Origin: CAZLPZ01 sp964607245 | Lineage (GTDB): Bacteria > Pseudomonadota > Alphaproteobacteria > Micavibrionales > Micavibrionaceae | Assembly: GCA_964607245.1 (NCBI GenBank) | Contig: CAZSIB010000002.1 | Span: 62,001 to 126,000 of the forward strand | Reading direction: 5' to 3' | Length of the DNA: 64,000 nucleotides | Translations under genes and position numbers: made by a program | Part shown: one piece after another, positions 8,156-16,659 of the stretch | Position numbering within the stretch: the first letter of the stretch is position 1 | How the letters are laid out: the number at the start of each line of letters is the position of its first letter | Notes under the pieces: generated by a model | What the model was told of the DNA's origin: nothing | Databases searched by the model: none | What the model saw: only the letters and a program-made list of their open reading frames with translations

Positions 8156-8700
8156 TGATGGCACACATAGTGATGAAAAATTTCGTTCAGAAATATTGGT
8201 CCGAAACAGAAGGTTTGGCGGCGGTTGAAGCTGCGCTGTTGTTTCCGGCGTTACTGGTTATTTTGGTGAGTACGGTCGATATCGGGAATGCTTTTGTCTC
8301 AAATCAGAAGGTGATTACGGCGGCGCAAACAACGGCTGATCTTATCACGCGAGAAGAAAATCCAACCTTGGATGAACGGGCGGATGCGATTAAGGCGGGA
8401 CAGCTCGCCATGTCGCCCTATTCCTTGACGACATACGAATATATCGTCGTGAGTTATCGGTTTGCCAACAATGGATCACCAGAAGTCGTTTGGCAGGAAT
8501 CAAGCGGTGGTACCGAAATTGATGCCGACATGACCAATGGCCTGACAGACCTTGGGGGGCCGGGTGAAGGTGTTGTCGTTGTCAAAATTGAATATGTGTA
8601 CACGCCATTTTTCACGGGGTTTGTGATTGGTGACATTCCAATGAAAGAAGTTGCGTATTTACGTGGTCGGAAGTCGCCCATCGTGGGTAATCCGCTTTAA
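8155..8700 (+). CDS. Second TadE-like pilus assembly protein
   Basis: This 181-residue protein has an N-terminal basic stretch, then ETEGLAAVEAALLFPALLVILVS, the TadE pattern with Glu ahead of the membrane helix (about residues 22-42). The soluble domain includes an acidic run and ends in GRKSPIVGNPL. The start ATG at 8155 shares its A with the stop codon of the upstream gene, indicating translational coupling. A second in-frame ATG follows directly and another lies at 8173, so the exact start is uncertain. Possibly a minor pilin or anchor acting with its two neighbours. Confidence 0.75.
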   Translation: MMAHIVMKNFVQKYWSETEGLAAVEAALLFPALLVILVSTVDIGNAFVSNQKVITAAQTTADLITREENPTLDERADAIKAGQLAMSPYSLTTYEYIVVSYRFANNGSPEVVWQESSGGTEIDADMTNGLTDLGGPGEGVVVVKIEYVYTPFFTGFVIGDIPMKEVAYLRGRKSPIVGNPL

Positions 8701-8723
8701 TACCAATAGATGAGGGGGAGTAA

Positions 8724-10043
8724 ATGATACAGCAAATTAAAAATCTTTTAGGTGCCTATCGCCGTGATGTTTCAGGGGCGACGCTCATGGTCTTTGCCTT
8801 GGCTATACCGGTTGTGGTGGGATCGATTGGGGTATCCGTTGACCTTGCGCGGGGACAATTGGTAAAGGCGCGTTTATCCCATGCACTGGACGCCGCTGCG
8901 CTTGCAGGGGCAGGATCTGTAGGTATGTCCCAAAGTGAAATAGAGAATAGAATTAACAAGTATTTTCAAAAGAATTTCGGGTCAATCCCAGGTGCCCAAG
9001 CCAGCGCGTTAAGTATAGAATTTAATGGTACGACCTTAAGGGTTACAGGGTCGGCAGATGTCGACACAACGTTTATGCAGGTCCTTGGGGTAAGTACAGT
9101 GAACGTGGACAGTGGAGCTGTTGTTCAAGAAGAAACCCGCGGGCTGGAAGTGGCGATGGTTCTGGATGTCACGGGGTCGATGTCGACAAACAATAATATC
9201 GCCACGTTACGTACTGCTGCTGCAAACTTTGTCGATATTGTTTGTCCCAACGCGACATGTCATGAGACAGTAAAAATTGGCTTGGTGCCATTTGCAACAA
9301 CAGTGAATGTCGGTCCTTATGGCCTTGGCAAAACGCCATCGGGGGCGACCTATGATACACCGTTTGTAAATAACCCACAGGGCTTGCTTTTTAAACAAAG
9401 TGGGACAGGAAGCACAACGGCTTGGTGGGGATGTATTTTGGAACGAACGCCTCCTCAAGATACACAAGATTCCGATGGAACATGGAAATGGAATATGTAT
9501 CGCTATGTATCGAATGCTGGTAATACAACAGCTCCGAATACAAATTGTAACAAAGCCTATATTCAACCTTTAACAATAGAAAAAACAATCCTGAAAACAA
9601 GAATTGCGGGGTTGACGCCATCCGGCAATACATTAAGCAACGTTGGGATGGTCTGGGGATATCGCGTCTTATCACCTGAAGCCCCTTTCCGTGAAGGATC
9701 CGCTTTTGATGATCCAGAGATTCGGAAAGTTGCCATCCTGATGACAGATGGGGATAATAACATCGGAAATAGCTATAGTGCCTATGGCCCATGGAATGTG
9801 TTGCGATTGACAGACAATGACTTGAATCAAAAATTGGTCACAACCTGTCAAAATATGAAGGATGAGGGGATTCAAATCTATACGATTACGTTTACATCTG
9901 CAATTGATAACGCAACAAAGAATTTCTTTCGGACTTGTGCAAGTGATCCGAATAAATATTACGATGCACCAACCCAGCAAAATTTATTGACCGCGTTTCG
10001 GACAATTGCTGCTGAATTAAGTAATTTGCATATAGAGGAGTAA
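8724..10043 (+). CDS. TadG-like pilus protein with von Willebrand A domain
   Basis: At the N terminus, DVSGATLMVFALAIPVVVGSIG (15-36) is the TadG-type membrane helix. The conserved segment ARLSHALDAAALAGA follows at 49-63. A von Willebrand factor A domain begins near 141, with the metal-site motif DVTGSMS at 148-154. LMTDGDNN later in the domain is the usual second acidic motif. The total of 439 residues is normal for TadG. GAGGGGG precedes the ATG. With the two TadE-like genes it forms a tight three-gene set. No tadA, tadB, tadC, rcpA or flp pilin is nearby, so the rest of the apparatus must be encoded elsewhere or be absent. Confidence 0.82.
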   Translation: MIQQIKNLLGAYRRDVSGATLMVFALAIPVVVGSIGVSVDLARGQLVKARLSHALDAAALAGAGSVGMSQSEIENRINKYFQKNFGSIPGAQASALSIEFNGTTLRVTGSADVDTTFMQVLGVSTVNVDSGAVVQEETRGLEVAMVLDVTGSMSTNNNIATLRTAAANFVDIVCPNATCHETVKIGLVPFATTVNVGPYGLGKTPSGATYDTPFVNNPQGLLFKQSGTGSTTAWWGCILERTPPQDTQDSDGTWKWNMYRYVSNAGNTTAPNTNCNKAYIQPLTIEKTILKTRIAGLTPSGNTLSNVGMVWGYRVLSPEAPFREGSAFDDPEIRKVAILMTDGDNNIGNSYSAYGPWNVLRLTDNDLNQKLVTTCQNMKDEGIQIYTITFTSAIDNATKNFFRTCASDPNKYYDAPTQQNLLTAFRTIAAELSNLHIEE

Positions 10044-10055
10044 TTCCTGGATAGA

Positions 10056-11267
10056 TTAAATGTCAGCACGAAGCCGCGTCTCGGCAAGACGCACAAAATA
10101 TTCGATCACGATCGGAATGATGGCATCGTTAAAGTCATAGCCCGGATGGTGCAGGCTTTTGTTGTGCGGACTGTCTGGGTTTGTTGGGTCCGCTTGGCCT
10201 ACCCACATATAGTTTCCGGGCTTGTGCATCAGCATGGCACCGAAATCTTCGGCGCCCATCATGGGCGGCGGCACAATCACGGCCTCTTTCCCCACAACGT
10301 TGCGCGCGACGTCCATCGCGGCATCCATTGCTATGTCGGTCATCGCCGGATCATTGATCGTGGGTTCATAGTTGCGGGTATAATTCACAGCGCATTCCAA
10401 ATCAAATGCGTCTGCAATTCCGCGTGTCATTTGGGTAATGCGTGCTTCGATCAAGTCGCGTGTTGTGGGTGTAAAGGCGCGAACGGTGCCCGAGATTTGG
10501 GCGCTGTCCGGAATGATGTTGGTTGCATCGCCGCCGGACCCCGCCTGAATATTGGTGATGCTTAAGACCGCGTTATCGACGGGATCGACATTTCGGCTGA
10601 TGATGGTTTGCAGCGCCGAGACAAGTTTGCACGCGGCAATGAGCGGATCATTGGATAAATGGGGCAGGGCCGCGTGCCCCCCACGGCCCGTGAGCGTGAT
10701 AAAGATATCATCACTGCACGCCATGATGGGCCCCGGACGCGACCCCATAATCCCGACAGGCGCATAGGGAGCGTTGTGAATGGCATACACTTCATCGATT
10801 TTATAGGTGTCAAACAGGCCCTCGCGGATCATTTCGATGGCACCGCCCCCGCCTTCTTCGGCGGGTTGAAAAATGACATACACGGTGCCGTTAAAATTCG
10901 GGTGGTCCTTCAGGTATTTGGCCGCACCCAGGACACAGGCCGTGTGCCCATCATGTCCGCAGGCATGCATACAGCCCGGATTTTGCGACGTATGGGCCAA
11001 ACCAGAGCATTCAGTAATCGGGAGCGCGTCCATATCGCCGCGAATGGCAATCGCCCGGCCAGAGGTGTTTTTAACGCCGTCAATCCGCGCGACGATTCCT
11101 GTCTTGGCGTGCCCGCGGGTAAAGGGAATGCCCCACTCCGTCAGTTTTTTTGCGACAAAATCACTCGTGAAGGTTTCCGCGAACATCAGTTGCGGATGCT
11201 GGTGCAAAATCCGGCGATACCCCGCAATTTCGGGCGCAAGATCGGCGATGTCGGGGCGAATGGGCAT
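10056..11267 (-). CDS. M20D-family amidohydrolase (hippurate/amino-acid-amide hydrolase type)
   Basis: A metal-dependent amidase that frees amino acids from N-acyl or peptide-like substrates in the cytosol. Family features are LHQHPQLMFAE near the start, AIRGDMDALPI (first metal site), MHACGHDGHTA, QPAEEGGGG (catalytic Glu pair) and a C-terminal MGAEDFGAM. The dimerisation lid lies at about 185-300, and the length of 403 is normal. GAGGGA precedes the ATG. It lies downstream of yejE on the same strand, but a 260-base repeat-filled gap separates them. The true substrate is unknown. Confidence 0.88.
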   Translation of the reverse strand: MPIRPDIADLAPEIAGYRRILHQHPQLMFAETFTSDFVAKKLTEWGIPFTRGHAKTGIVARIDGVKNTSGRAIAIRGDMDALPITECSGLAHTSQNPGCMHACGHDGHTACVLGAAKYLKDHPNFNGTVYVIFQPAEEGGGGAIEMIREGLFDTYKIDEVYAIHNAPYAPVGIMGSRPGPIMACSDDIFITLTGRGGHAALPHLSNDPLIAACKLVSALQTIISRNVDPVDNAVLSITNIQAGSGGDATNIIPDSAQISGTVRAFTPTTRDLIEARITQMTRGIADAFDLECAVNYTRNYEPTINDPAMTDIAMDAAMDVARNVVGKEAVIVPPPMMGAEDFGAMLMHKPGNYMWVGQADPTNPDSPHNKSLHHPGYDFNDAIIPIVIEYFVRLAETRLRADI

Positions 11268-11306
11268 GGATATCCCTCTTCAGAACGTTCACAACAGGTA
11301 GAGGAC

Positions 11307-11460
11307 TCTCCCTCCCCCTTTAAGGGGGAGGGTCGGGGTGGGGGAGTAACCCCAACGAAAACGCATGGTCCAGAAAGTGAAAGGACTCGATCTCCGCATT
11401 GGTAGGAATGACAAAATAACGATCCCCCATCCTAACCTTCCCCCTTAGAGGGGGAAGGGA
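11307..11460. repeat. Intergenic palindromic repeat cluster
   Basis: Two G/C-rich hairpins occupy the gap, CCCTCCCCCTT/AAGGGGGAGGG at 11310-11332 and CCTTCCCCCT/AGGGGGAAGG at 11436-11458. Between them, 11347-11415 is a decayed copy of a composite element seen intact at about 45250-45318. Both share GTAACCCCA, GTCCAG with AAAG, ACTCGATC and ATGACAA in the same order. No gene is visible in the 11268-11526 gap. Confidence 0.65.
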
Positions 11461-11526
11461 TTTCTTTCACATGGCGTTTTTATTCTAACGAAAGGTGGTT
11501 AAAGAGGGGTTTTGACTCTATGAAAA

Positions 11527-12552
11527 TTAAATCTTCGCTTTCCGTGGATCAAACGCATCGCGCACGGCCTCGCCGATAAAGGTGAGAAGCGTGAGCATCA
11601 GGGCCAGCACAATAAACGTTGTGAAGCCCAGCCACGGGGCCTGAAGGTTATTTTTGCCCTGCGCCAAAAGTTCGCCCAAGGACGGCGAGCCGGGCGGCAA
11701 CCCCAGGCCTAAGAAATCCAGCGATGTCAGCGCGGTAATGGATCCTGTCAAAATAAAGGGCAGCATGGTCAAGGTGGCGACGACCGCGTTCGGCAAAACA
11801 TGCCGCCACATGATGATGGGTGTGGGCACGCCCAAGGCTTTCGCCGCGCGCACATAATCGAAATTCCGCGCGCGTAAAAATTCCGCGCGCACGACATCGA
11901 CAAGCGACACCCAGGAAAAGGCCAACAGGATGATCAGAAGTGTCCAGAACCCCGGCACGAACATCGCCGAGAAAATGATCAGGATATAAAGCGAGGGCAG
12001 GGACCCCCAAATCTCGATCACGCGTTGCAGGATCAGATCGGTTTTGCCGCCAAAATACCCTTGAACCGCACCCATAAAAATGCCGATGATCGAACTGATC
12101 ACCGTGAGAATGAGGCCAAACAGAACAGACAGGCGAAAGCCGTAAATAATTCGGGCGAGCACATCGCGCCCCTGATCATCGGTCCCGAGCCAATTCTCAA
12201 GCGTGGGGGCCGAGGGCGCGGGGCTCGGTAAATTGTAATTAATCGTGTCATAGGAAAACCGAATGGGCGGCCAGATCATAAACCCGTTTTGATGGATCAA
12301 GTTTTGAACAAAGGGATCGCGGTAATCGGTCTCGGTTTCAAAATCGCCGCCAAAAACCGTTTCGGGGTAAAGAGTGAGGACGGGGGTATACACCGCGTTT
12401 TTATACCAGATGAGAAGCGGTTTATCGTTCGCAATAAATTCCGCCGCCGATGTCACAAGAAAGAGGGTAAGAAAAATCCAAAACGCGGTGAACCCGCGTG
12501 TGTTTGCACGGAATTGAGACAGTCGACGGCGGGTGAGGGGGGAGAGGGTCAT
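11527..12552 (-). CDS. yejE: ABC peptide importer permease YejE
   Basis: Inner-membrane permease of the YejABEF oligopeptide (microcin C type) importer. Residues 20-43 form the first membrane helix. A YejE-specific periplasmic insert with WPPIRFSYDTINYNLP follows, then the DppC-like core. GTDDQGRDVLARIIYGFRLSV at about 124-144 and the EAA loop (EFLRARNFDYVRAAKALGVP) contact the ATPase. At 341 residues the length is normal. It pairs with yejB at 13.2 kb. The kinase gene at 12624-13208 and a repeat separate the two, and the solute-binding partner yejA is about 47 kb away at 60.7 kb. Confidence 0.92.
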   Translation of the reverse strand: MTLSPLTRRRLSQFRANTRGFTAFWIFLTLFLVTSAAEFIANDKPLLIWYKNAVYTPVLTLYPETVFGGDFETETDYRDPFVQNLIHQNGFMIWPPIRFSYDTINYNLPSPAPSAPTLENWLGTDDQGRDVLARIIYGFRLSVLFGLILTVISSIIGIFMGAVQGYFGGKTDLILQRVIEIWGSLPSLYILIIFSAMFVPGFWTLLIILLAFSWVSLVDVVRAEFLRARNFDYVRAAKALGVPTPIIMWRHVLPNAVVATLTMLPFILTGSITALTSLDFLGLGLPPGSPSLGELLAQGKNNLQAPWLGFTTFIVLALMLTLLTFIGEAVRDAFDPRKAKI

Positions 12553-12587
12553 ACTCTTATGCTAATCAGAGGAGATGGCGCTGTAAA

Positions 12588-12645
12588 CCCCTCTCCCACC
12601 GGGAGAGGGAAGGACCCAAGGCGTTAGCCTTGGGAGGGTGAGGGG
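12588..12645. repeat. REP-like double palindrome
   Basis: CCCTCTCCC/GGGAGAGGG (12589-12609) is followed by CCCAAGGC/GCCTTGGG (12615-12634) and a GGGTGAGGGG tail. The last codons of the kinase gene on the minus strand are read from this repeat. Confidence 0.65.
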
Positions 12646-13208
12646 GCACATGAATCAGATAACTCTATTTTTTGAAGACAAGAGAAAATCGTACGAACAG
12701 CTTGATCAGGTGTAAGGGATGTCACATCGAGCGTGATTTGATAGGGAGAGTTCGGTAAGTGGCAGAACGTATAGTTTTTTTGATGTATTTCTGCGAGGAC
12801 GTCAGGGTTTGTTAATTTTTGTTTATAGCTTCGCTCGTGGTTCACAGCCCGGCGCAAATTTTCTTCTGGAGTACAGGTCAGTAGTATGGGTACAAAAATT
12901 TGTTTTCGGGCGTGTGCGAAAGCAATCACTTTTTCGAATCTTTCAACGTCTGCATTGGATTCATTGACGAGTGCATTTGTCAGTAGGATATCTTTAGGGG
13001 CGTCTGGCCTGAGCAACTCTTCGTATACCAAACGCGTCAGATCAGAAAGCGCTTTTAAGTAGCCATCCGATCCATGTTCGTAACCCATCGCGTAGACTGT
13101 GTTGATAAGCGCGTGGTTGTCGAGGATGTGTGCGTTTAAACACAGGGCGAGTTGTCGAGCGATTGTCAGTTTTCCTACACCCGGCATACCATTAAAGTGA
13201 ATAATCAT
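12624..13208 (-). CDS. P-loop kinase-like ATPase inserted between yejB and yejE
   Basis: The N terminus carries a Walker A motif, GMPGVGKLT at residues 7-15, directly after a beta strand (IIHFN), as in small-molecule kinases of the AAA_33/zeta-toxin-like group. DNHALINTVY, LLTNALV and a basic lid-like stretch (EENLRRAVNHERSYKQKL) fit that fold. The substrate is unknown. GAGGT precedes the ATG. The start lies only 3 bases after the yejB stop, so it is translated from the yej transcript. The last codons (CAPSPSQG) lie in a REP-like repeat, which suggests the original C terminus was altered. Other options are a chloramphenicol-phosphotransferase-like or shikimate-kinase-like enzyme. Confidence 0.7.
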   Translation of the reverse strand: MIIHFNGMPGVGKLTIARQLALCLNAHILDNHALINTVYAMGYEHGSDGYLKALSDLTRLVYEELLRPDAPKDILLTNALVNESNADVERFEKVIAFAHARKQIFVPILLTCTPEENLRRAVNHERSYKQKLTNPDVLAEIHQKNYTFCHLPNSPYQITLDVTSLTPDQAVRTIFSCLQKIELSDSCAPSPSQG

Positions 13209-13211
13209 TTC

Positions 13212-14315
13212 TTACCTCACGCCCTCAAAATTAATCCGTGGATCGACCAGGACATAGGTCACATCGCGTATAATTGTCATGACCAACCCGATCAACGAAA
13301 AAATATACAACGTGCCCAAGACAACCGGATAATCGCGGTTGATAATCGATTCGTATCCGAGGAGCCCCAGGCCATCGAGTGAAAAAATCACCTCGATAAG
13401 AAGTGACCCGGTAAAGAAAATCGCGACAAACGCGGCTGGAAACCCCGCAATCACAATCAACATCGCGTTCCTAAAAATATGGTGATAAAGGACCTGATGC
13501 TCGGTGCATCCCTTGGCCCGCGCGGTCAGGACGTATTGTTTGTTGATCTCATCCAGAAATGAATTTTTGGTGAGCATGGTGAGCCCCGCAAACCCGGAGA
13601 TCACAAGCGCGGTCACAGGCAGTACCATATGCCACAGATAATCGGTCATCTTGCCAAAGGTCGAGAGATCCACCCAGTTGTCGGACACCAACCCCCGCAA
13701 GGGAAAGAGATCAAAATACCGCCCGCCGGCAAACAGAATGATCAGCAAAATCGCAAACATAAACGACGGAATGGCATAGCCCACAAAAATCGCGGCCGAT
13801 GTCCAGATATCAAACGGCGTCCCGTCCTTGACCGCTTTGCGAATGCCCAAGGGGATGGAAATGAGATAGATGATCAGGGTTGACCAGAGCCCCAGGGAAA
13901 TGGACACCGGCATTTTCTCAAGGATCAGACCGATGACCGATGTATCCCGGTAATAACTCTCACCAAAATTAAAGGTCAGGTAATTCCCGACCATCTGGAT
14001 AAAGCGGGTCACGGGCGGCTTGTCGAACCCGTACATTTTTTCAAGTTCTTTGATGAATTCGGGGTCGAGGCCCTGGGCGCCTTTGTACAGGCTGTTCTCG
14101 CCGGCTTGGGCAATGCTGGTCATGGCCCCAGCGCTTTCTCCGGATCCGCCGCCGGTAAAGCGCGCTGTGGCATCGCCCCCGTGGCCTTGCAGTTCCGCGA
14201 TCATCCGGTCAACGGGGCCGCCTGGTACGAACTGGATGATGATAAAAGAAATAAGCATAATCCCAAGCAGTGTGGGGATCAGCAGCAGCAACCGACGGAG
14301 GATATAGGTGAGCAT
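13212..14315 (-). CDS. yejB: ABC peptide importer permease YejB
   Basis: Inner-membrane permease that forms the channel with YejE. It begins MLTYILRRLLLLIPTLLGIM, a first helix typical of DppB/YejB. A soluble insert follows (GGPVDRMIAELQGHGGD), with Gly/Ser-rich TARFTGGGSGES. The EAA loop region is KNSFLDEINKQYVLTARAKG, and the tail VDPRINFEGVR is the YejB end. The reading frame extends 7 codons upstream, but that part lies next to a palindromic repeat at 14335-14354 and lacks the family pattern, so I chose the ATG at 14315. The protein is 367 residues. The kinase gene follows immediately. Confidence 0.92.
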   Translation of the reverse strand: MLTYILRRLLLLIPTLLGIMLISFIIIQFVPGGPVDRMIAELQGHGGDATARFTGGGSGESAGAMTSIAQAGENSLYKGAQGLDPEFIKELEKMYGFDKPPVTRFIQMVGNYLTFNFGESYYRDTSVIGLILEKMPVSISLGLWSTLIIYLISIPLGIRKAVKDGTPFDIWTSAAIFVGYAIPSFMFAILLIILFAGGRYFDLFPLRGLVSDNWVDLSTFGKMTDYLWHMVLPVTALVISGFAGLTMLTKNSFLDEINKQYVLTARAKGCTEHQVLYHHIFRNAMLIVIAGFPAAFVAIFFTGSLLIEVIFSLDGLGLLGYESIINRDYPVVLGTLYIFSLIGLVMTIIRDVTYVLVDPRINFEGVR

Positions 14316-14334
14316 ATTTCTTATACAATCTGTC

Positions 14335-14354
14335 ATCCCCGCGCAGGCGGGGAT
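14335..14354. repeat. Short palindromic repeat (ATCCCCGC/GCGGGGAT)
   Basis: ATCCCCGC-GCAG-GCGGGGAT lies between yejB and the phosphatase gene. It is the same type as the elements at 45207-45236 and 51474-51493. Confidence 0.6.
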
Positions 14355-14375
14355 CTGGCCATAAAAAACATCAAG

Positions 14376-15011
14376 TTAAGGTCGCATATTCCAGCCCTTA
14401 ATGTGCCAGTCTTTCCCATCGTACTCAAGATGGCCAAAAGCCGCGGTCGATAGCTTTAATTGTTCAGGGGCCGGGCAGTCCCAAATGCAGCCATCGGTAA
14501 AAAATCGTGCGATCCCGTTACTGGTGACAAGCCAGATGGTTTGTATTTCCTCAGAAATAAAGGGAATTTGAGAAGTCATCGAGAATCCTAAGAGCATGTT
14601 TTTTGCGTTTTCTTGCAATTTTTCTGGCCGAGGGCTCCATTCGGCGGGCATGATCGTTTTTTCTTCCCAGTCTTTGAGTGTCTGGGGCCCGAGCCGTGCG
14701 ATGACCTCTGATTCTGGTTTACCATCATCGATCCCGTAATCGATTTCATCAAGTTCTGGGCGGGCCTCGCAGGGCGCGTTGAAATTGGCCGCGGCCAGGG
14801 CGATTCGCGCGGTTTCTTCTGTCCGTTTTAAGGTTGAGGTGAAAACCAGGTCCGGGCGTAAATTTTGTTCGGCAAAATAATGCCCCAGTTTTTCAGCCTG
14901 AGCCCGCCCGCTTGAGGATAAAGCCAAGTCGGTACGCTTGCCGACTCGTAAAATCGTGTCGCCGGGATCAAACGTGTTGCCATGTCGGATACATAAAAGA
15001 GTCAGGGGCAT
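14376..15011 (-). CDS. Histidine phosphatase family protein
   Basis: The phosphoglycerate-mutase-like fold is shown by LLCIRHGNTF near the N terminus, where the RHG histidine is the phospho-acceptor. TSTLKRTEETARIA and the mid-protein acidic motif ELDEIDYGIDDG follow. VTSNGIARFF stands where the family usually has a second active-site His (SHG/THG); here Asn replaces it, so activity may be reduced or altered. The protein is 211 residues from the ATG at 15011; the 22 upstream in-frame codons show no family signal. The substrate is unknown. Confidence 0.75.
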   Translation of the reverse strand: MPLTLLCIRHGNTFDPGDTILRVGKRTDLALSSSGRAQAEKLGHYFAEQNLRPDLVFTSTLKRTEETARIALAAANFNAPCEARPELDEIDYGIDDGKPESEVIARLGPQTLKDWEEKTIMPAEWSPRPEKLQENAKNMLLGFSMTSQIPFISEEIQTIWLVTSNGIARFFTDGCIWDCPAPEQLKLSTAAFGHLEYDGKDWHIKGWNMRP

Positions 15012-15102
15012 GGGGTTATGTTCTACTCCCCCCGCCCCTGAGATACAAGTCGCTTGATTATTGATCTCCCCACACAACAGCCCTTGAAGGGGGCTATTTA
15101 GA

Positions 15103-15228
15103 TCAGATCAGCTTCCGTGTATAGGTCAAGTTCGCGCCCAAATCATGGGTCAGATGAGATGCGGAATAAAGTCCTCCGAAAAACATGCCCCCACACAAGA
15201 TCATCGCAATCATCATTCCTGCAATCAT
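15103..15228 (-). CDS. Possible small membrane protein (41 aa)
   Basis: A short frame begins MIAGMMIAMILCGGMFFGGLYSA, one hydrophobic helix with GGxxxGG-type small residues, and ends in a basic TRKLI. GGGGGA lies 4 bases before the ATG, a strong ribosome binding site. I do not recognise it. The surrounding gap (15012-15764) is otherwise without genes and AT-rich between about 15230 and 15640. Confidence 0.4.
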   Translation of the reverse strand: MIAGMMIAMILCGGMFFGGLYSASHLTHDLGANLTYTRKLI

Positions 15229-15458
15229 GATATCCCCCGATACAATTTTGCGTTACTCATCAATATGCCAGATACTGTTTTGTATGTTCTGCATCAGGCA
15301 TACATAGTTGTACCACCCTCCATTTCCATAGGGCAAATTTTTTCGACCAAAAGGTGATGTTTTTTTTGAAACTTGGGATTTTCTCAAGAGAGTCTTTGAT
15401 TTTTTCTAAGTTATGGTAATTATTAACGGGGTGTTTTGGCGATTTTTAGTCAAAAGGA

Positions 15459-15481
15459 GGGGTGTTTTTACCCCATTTTTT
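15459..15481 (+). terminator. Possible intrinsic terminator in an AT-rich gap
   Basis: GGGGT/ACCCC with a 6-base loop is followed by ATTTTTT on the plus strand. No plus-strand gene upstream is evident, so either a short transcript ends here or the hairpin is coincidental. Confidence 0.35.
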
Positions 15482-15648
15482 AGTGAGCACTTTTGAAGTT
15501 TATTATAAAACATTGATTTATAATACTAAATTAGTTTTTGTAACCTTAAAAAACTGAAGTGGCGCGGCAAGCATGAATAATTTATAGCATTTTATACTTA
15601 AAATTTCACATAAAGGTTAATTTCGGCGGGTCTGACTCCGTCCGCCTC

Positions 15649-15685
15649 TTTAAAAAAGAAAAGGGCCCGCGGAAATTGCGGGCCC
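15649..15685 (-). terminator. Intrinsic terminator of carD
   Basis: Minus strand: GGGCCCGC/GCGGGCCC with a 7-base loop (15663-15685) is followed by TTTTCTTTTTT. It lies 80 bases after the carD stop. Confidence 0.8.
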
Positions 15686-15764
15686 GAAGGAGAGTTGACA
15701 GACACTACATAACCTAAAGAAAGAGAAGAGGCGACGGGGGAATATTCTCCCGCAGCCGAATCAG

Positions 15765-16304
15765 TTACGCCGCGACGAGACGCTTGCGCTCGCCGCGCAT
15801 AATTTGTTCCAGTTGTTCCGACGCCTTGACTTCTGTAATCTTTTGAACAGCGGCCAGCTCACGGGCCAAGCGTTCCAAGGCCGATTGATAGATCTGGCGT
15901 TCGCTGTAGGATTGTTCGGTATCCTCGGCACTGCGTTTCAAATCCCGTAAAACTTCGGCGATGGCAATCGGGTCACCCGAATTGATTTTCAGTTCGTATT
16001 CTTGGGCCCGGCGACTCCACATGGTGCGGCGGACGCGGGCGCGTCCTTTCAGGGTTTTGATCGCATCTTTCATGCGGTCGACGGTCACAAGCTTGCGTAA
16101 GCCCGAGGTCTGGGCCTTAAAAACAGGTACTTTCAAGCGCATACGGTCTTTTTCGAAGGTAATGGTATAGAGGGCGACATCCATGCCGCCGATGGATTGC
16201 GTGTCGATTCCGTCAATTTTACCAACGCCATGCGCCGGGTATACGACATAATCGCCGGCCCGAAATTCGTTTTGCGCTTTGGTAGAAGCTGGTTTTGTTT
16301 TCAT
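15765..16304 (-). CDS. carD: CarD-family transcription regulator
   Basis: Binds RNA polymerase beta and stabilises open complexes, notably at rRNA promoters. The N-terminal RNA-polymerase-interacting domain begins with FRAGDYVVYPAHGVGKIDGI (about 14-33). A helical C-terminal domain follows, containing the conserved MWSRRAQEYELKINSGDP region and ERQIYQSALERLARELA. The protein is 179 residues from the ATG at 16304, which has GAGGCGC about 8 bases before it. The frame runs upstream for 46 codons of non-conserved sequence. Its own promoter and terminator make it monocistronic. Confidence 0.93.
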   Translation of the reverse strand: MKTKPASTKAQNEFRAGDYVVYPAHGVGKIDGIDTQSIGGMDVALYTITFEKDRMRLKVPVFKAQTSGLRKLVTVDRMKDAIKTLKGRARVRRTMWSRRAQEYELKINSGDPIAIAEVLRDLKRSAEDTEQSYSERQIYQSALERLARELAAVQKITEVKASEQLEQIMRGERKRLVAA

Positions 16305-16490
16305 GCTTTTGCGCCTCGACAACTGATTGTTTAAACAACATATTGAAATAAAAAGGTGTTCAATACGTGAACCCCAAACAGAAAAGACGTCCGACACCGC
16401 CAAAGATGAAAATTGTATCTTTGGGCGCATAACATCCCGCAAACCAGAGGTTTACGGGCCGTGCCGAGGAAGCCATTATCTGATCGTTAA

Positions 16491-16519
16491 TAAATAGACC
16501 ATTTTGGGGTAAAAATCAA
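16491..16519 (-). promoter_or_regulatory. Candidate carD promoter
   Basis: Minus strand TTGATT (16514-16519) and TATTTA (16491-16496) have a 17-base spacer, giving a leader of about 180 bases before the carD ATG. Confidence 0.5.
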
Positions 16520-16618
16520 GGTGAAAATGAACCTAATTGGACAATAATTATATACATAACTACTGAATGGTTGCCCTCTAATCGGTTCTCATTTTTTATA
16601 TCAATTTGTTTTATAATG

Positions 16619-16657
16619 ATAAAAAAGGACGGTTTTCTGTTGCTAGGAAAACCGTCC
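16619..16657 (-). terminator. Intrinsic terminator of ssrA
   Basis: The 11-bp perfect stem GGACGGTTTTC/GAAAACCGTCC is followed on the minus strand by TTTTTTAT. It lies directly after the tmRNA coding piece. Confidence 0.85.
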
Positions 16658-16659
16658 AA

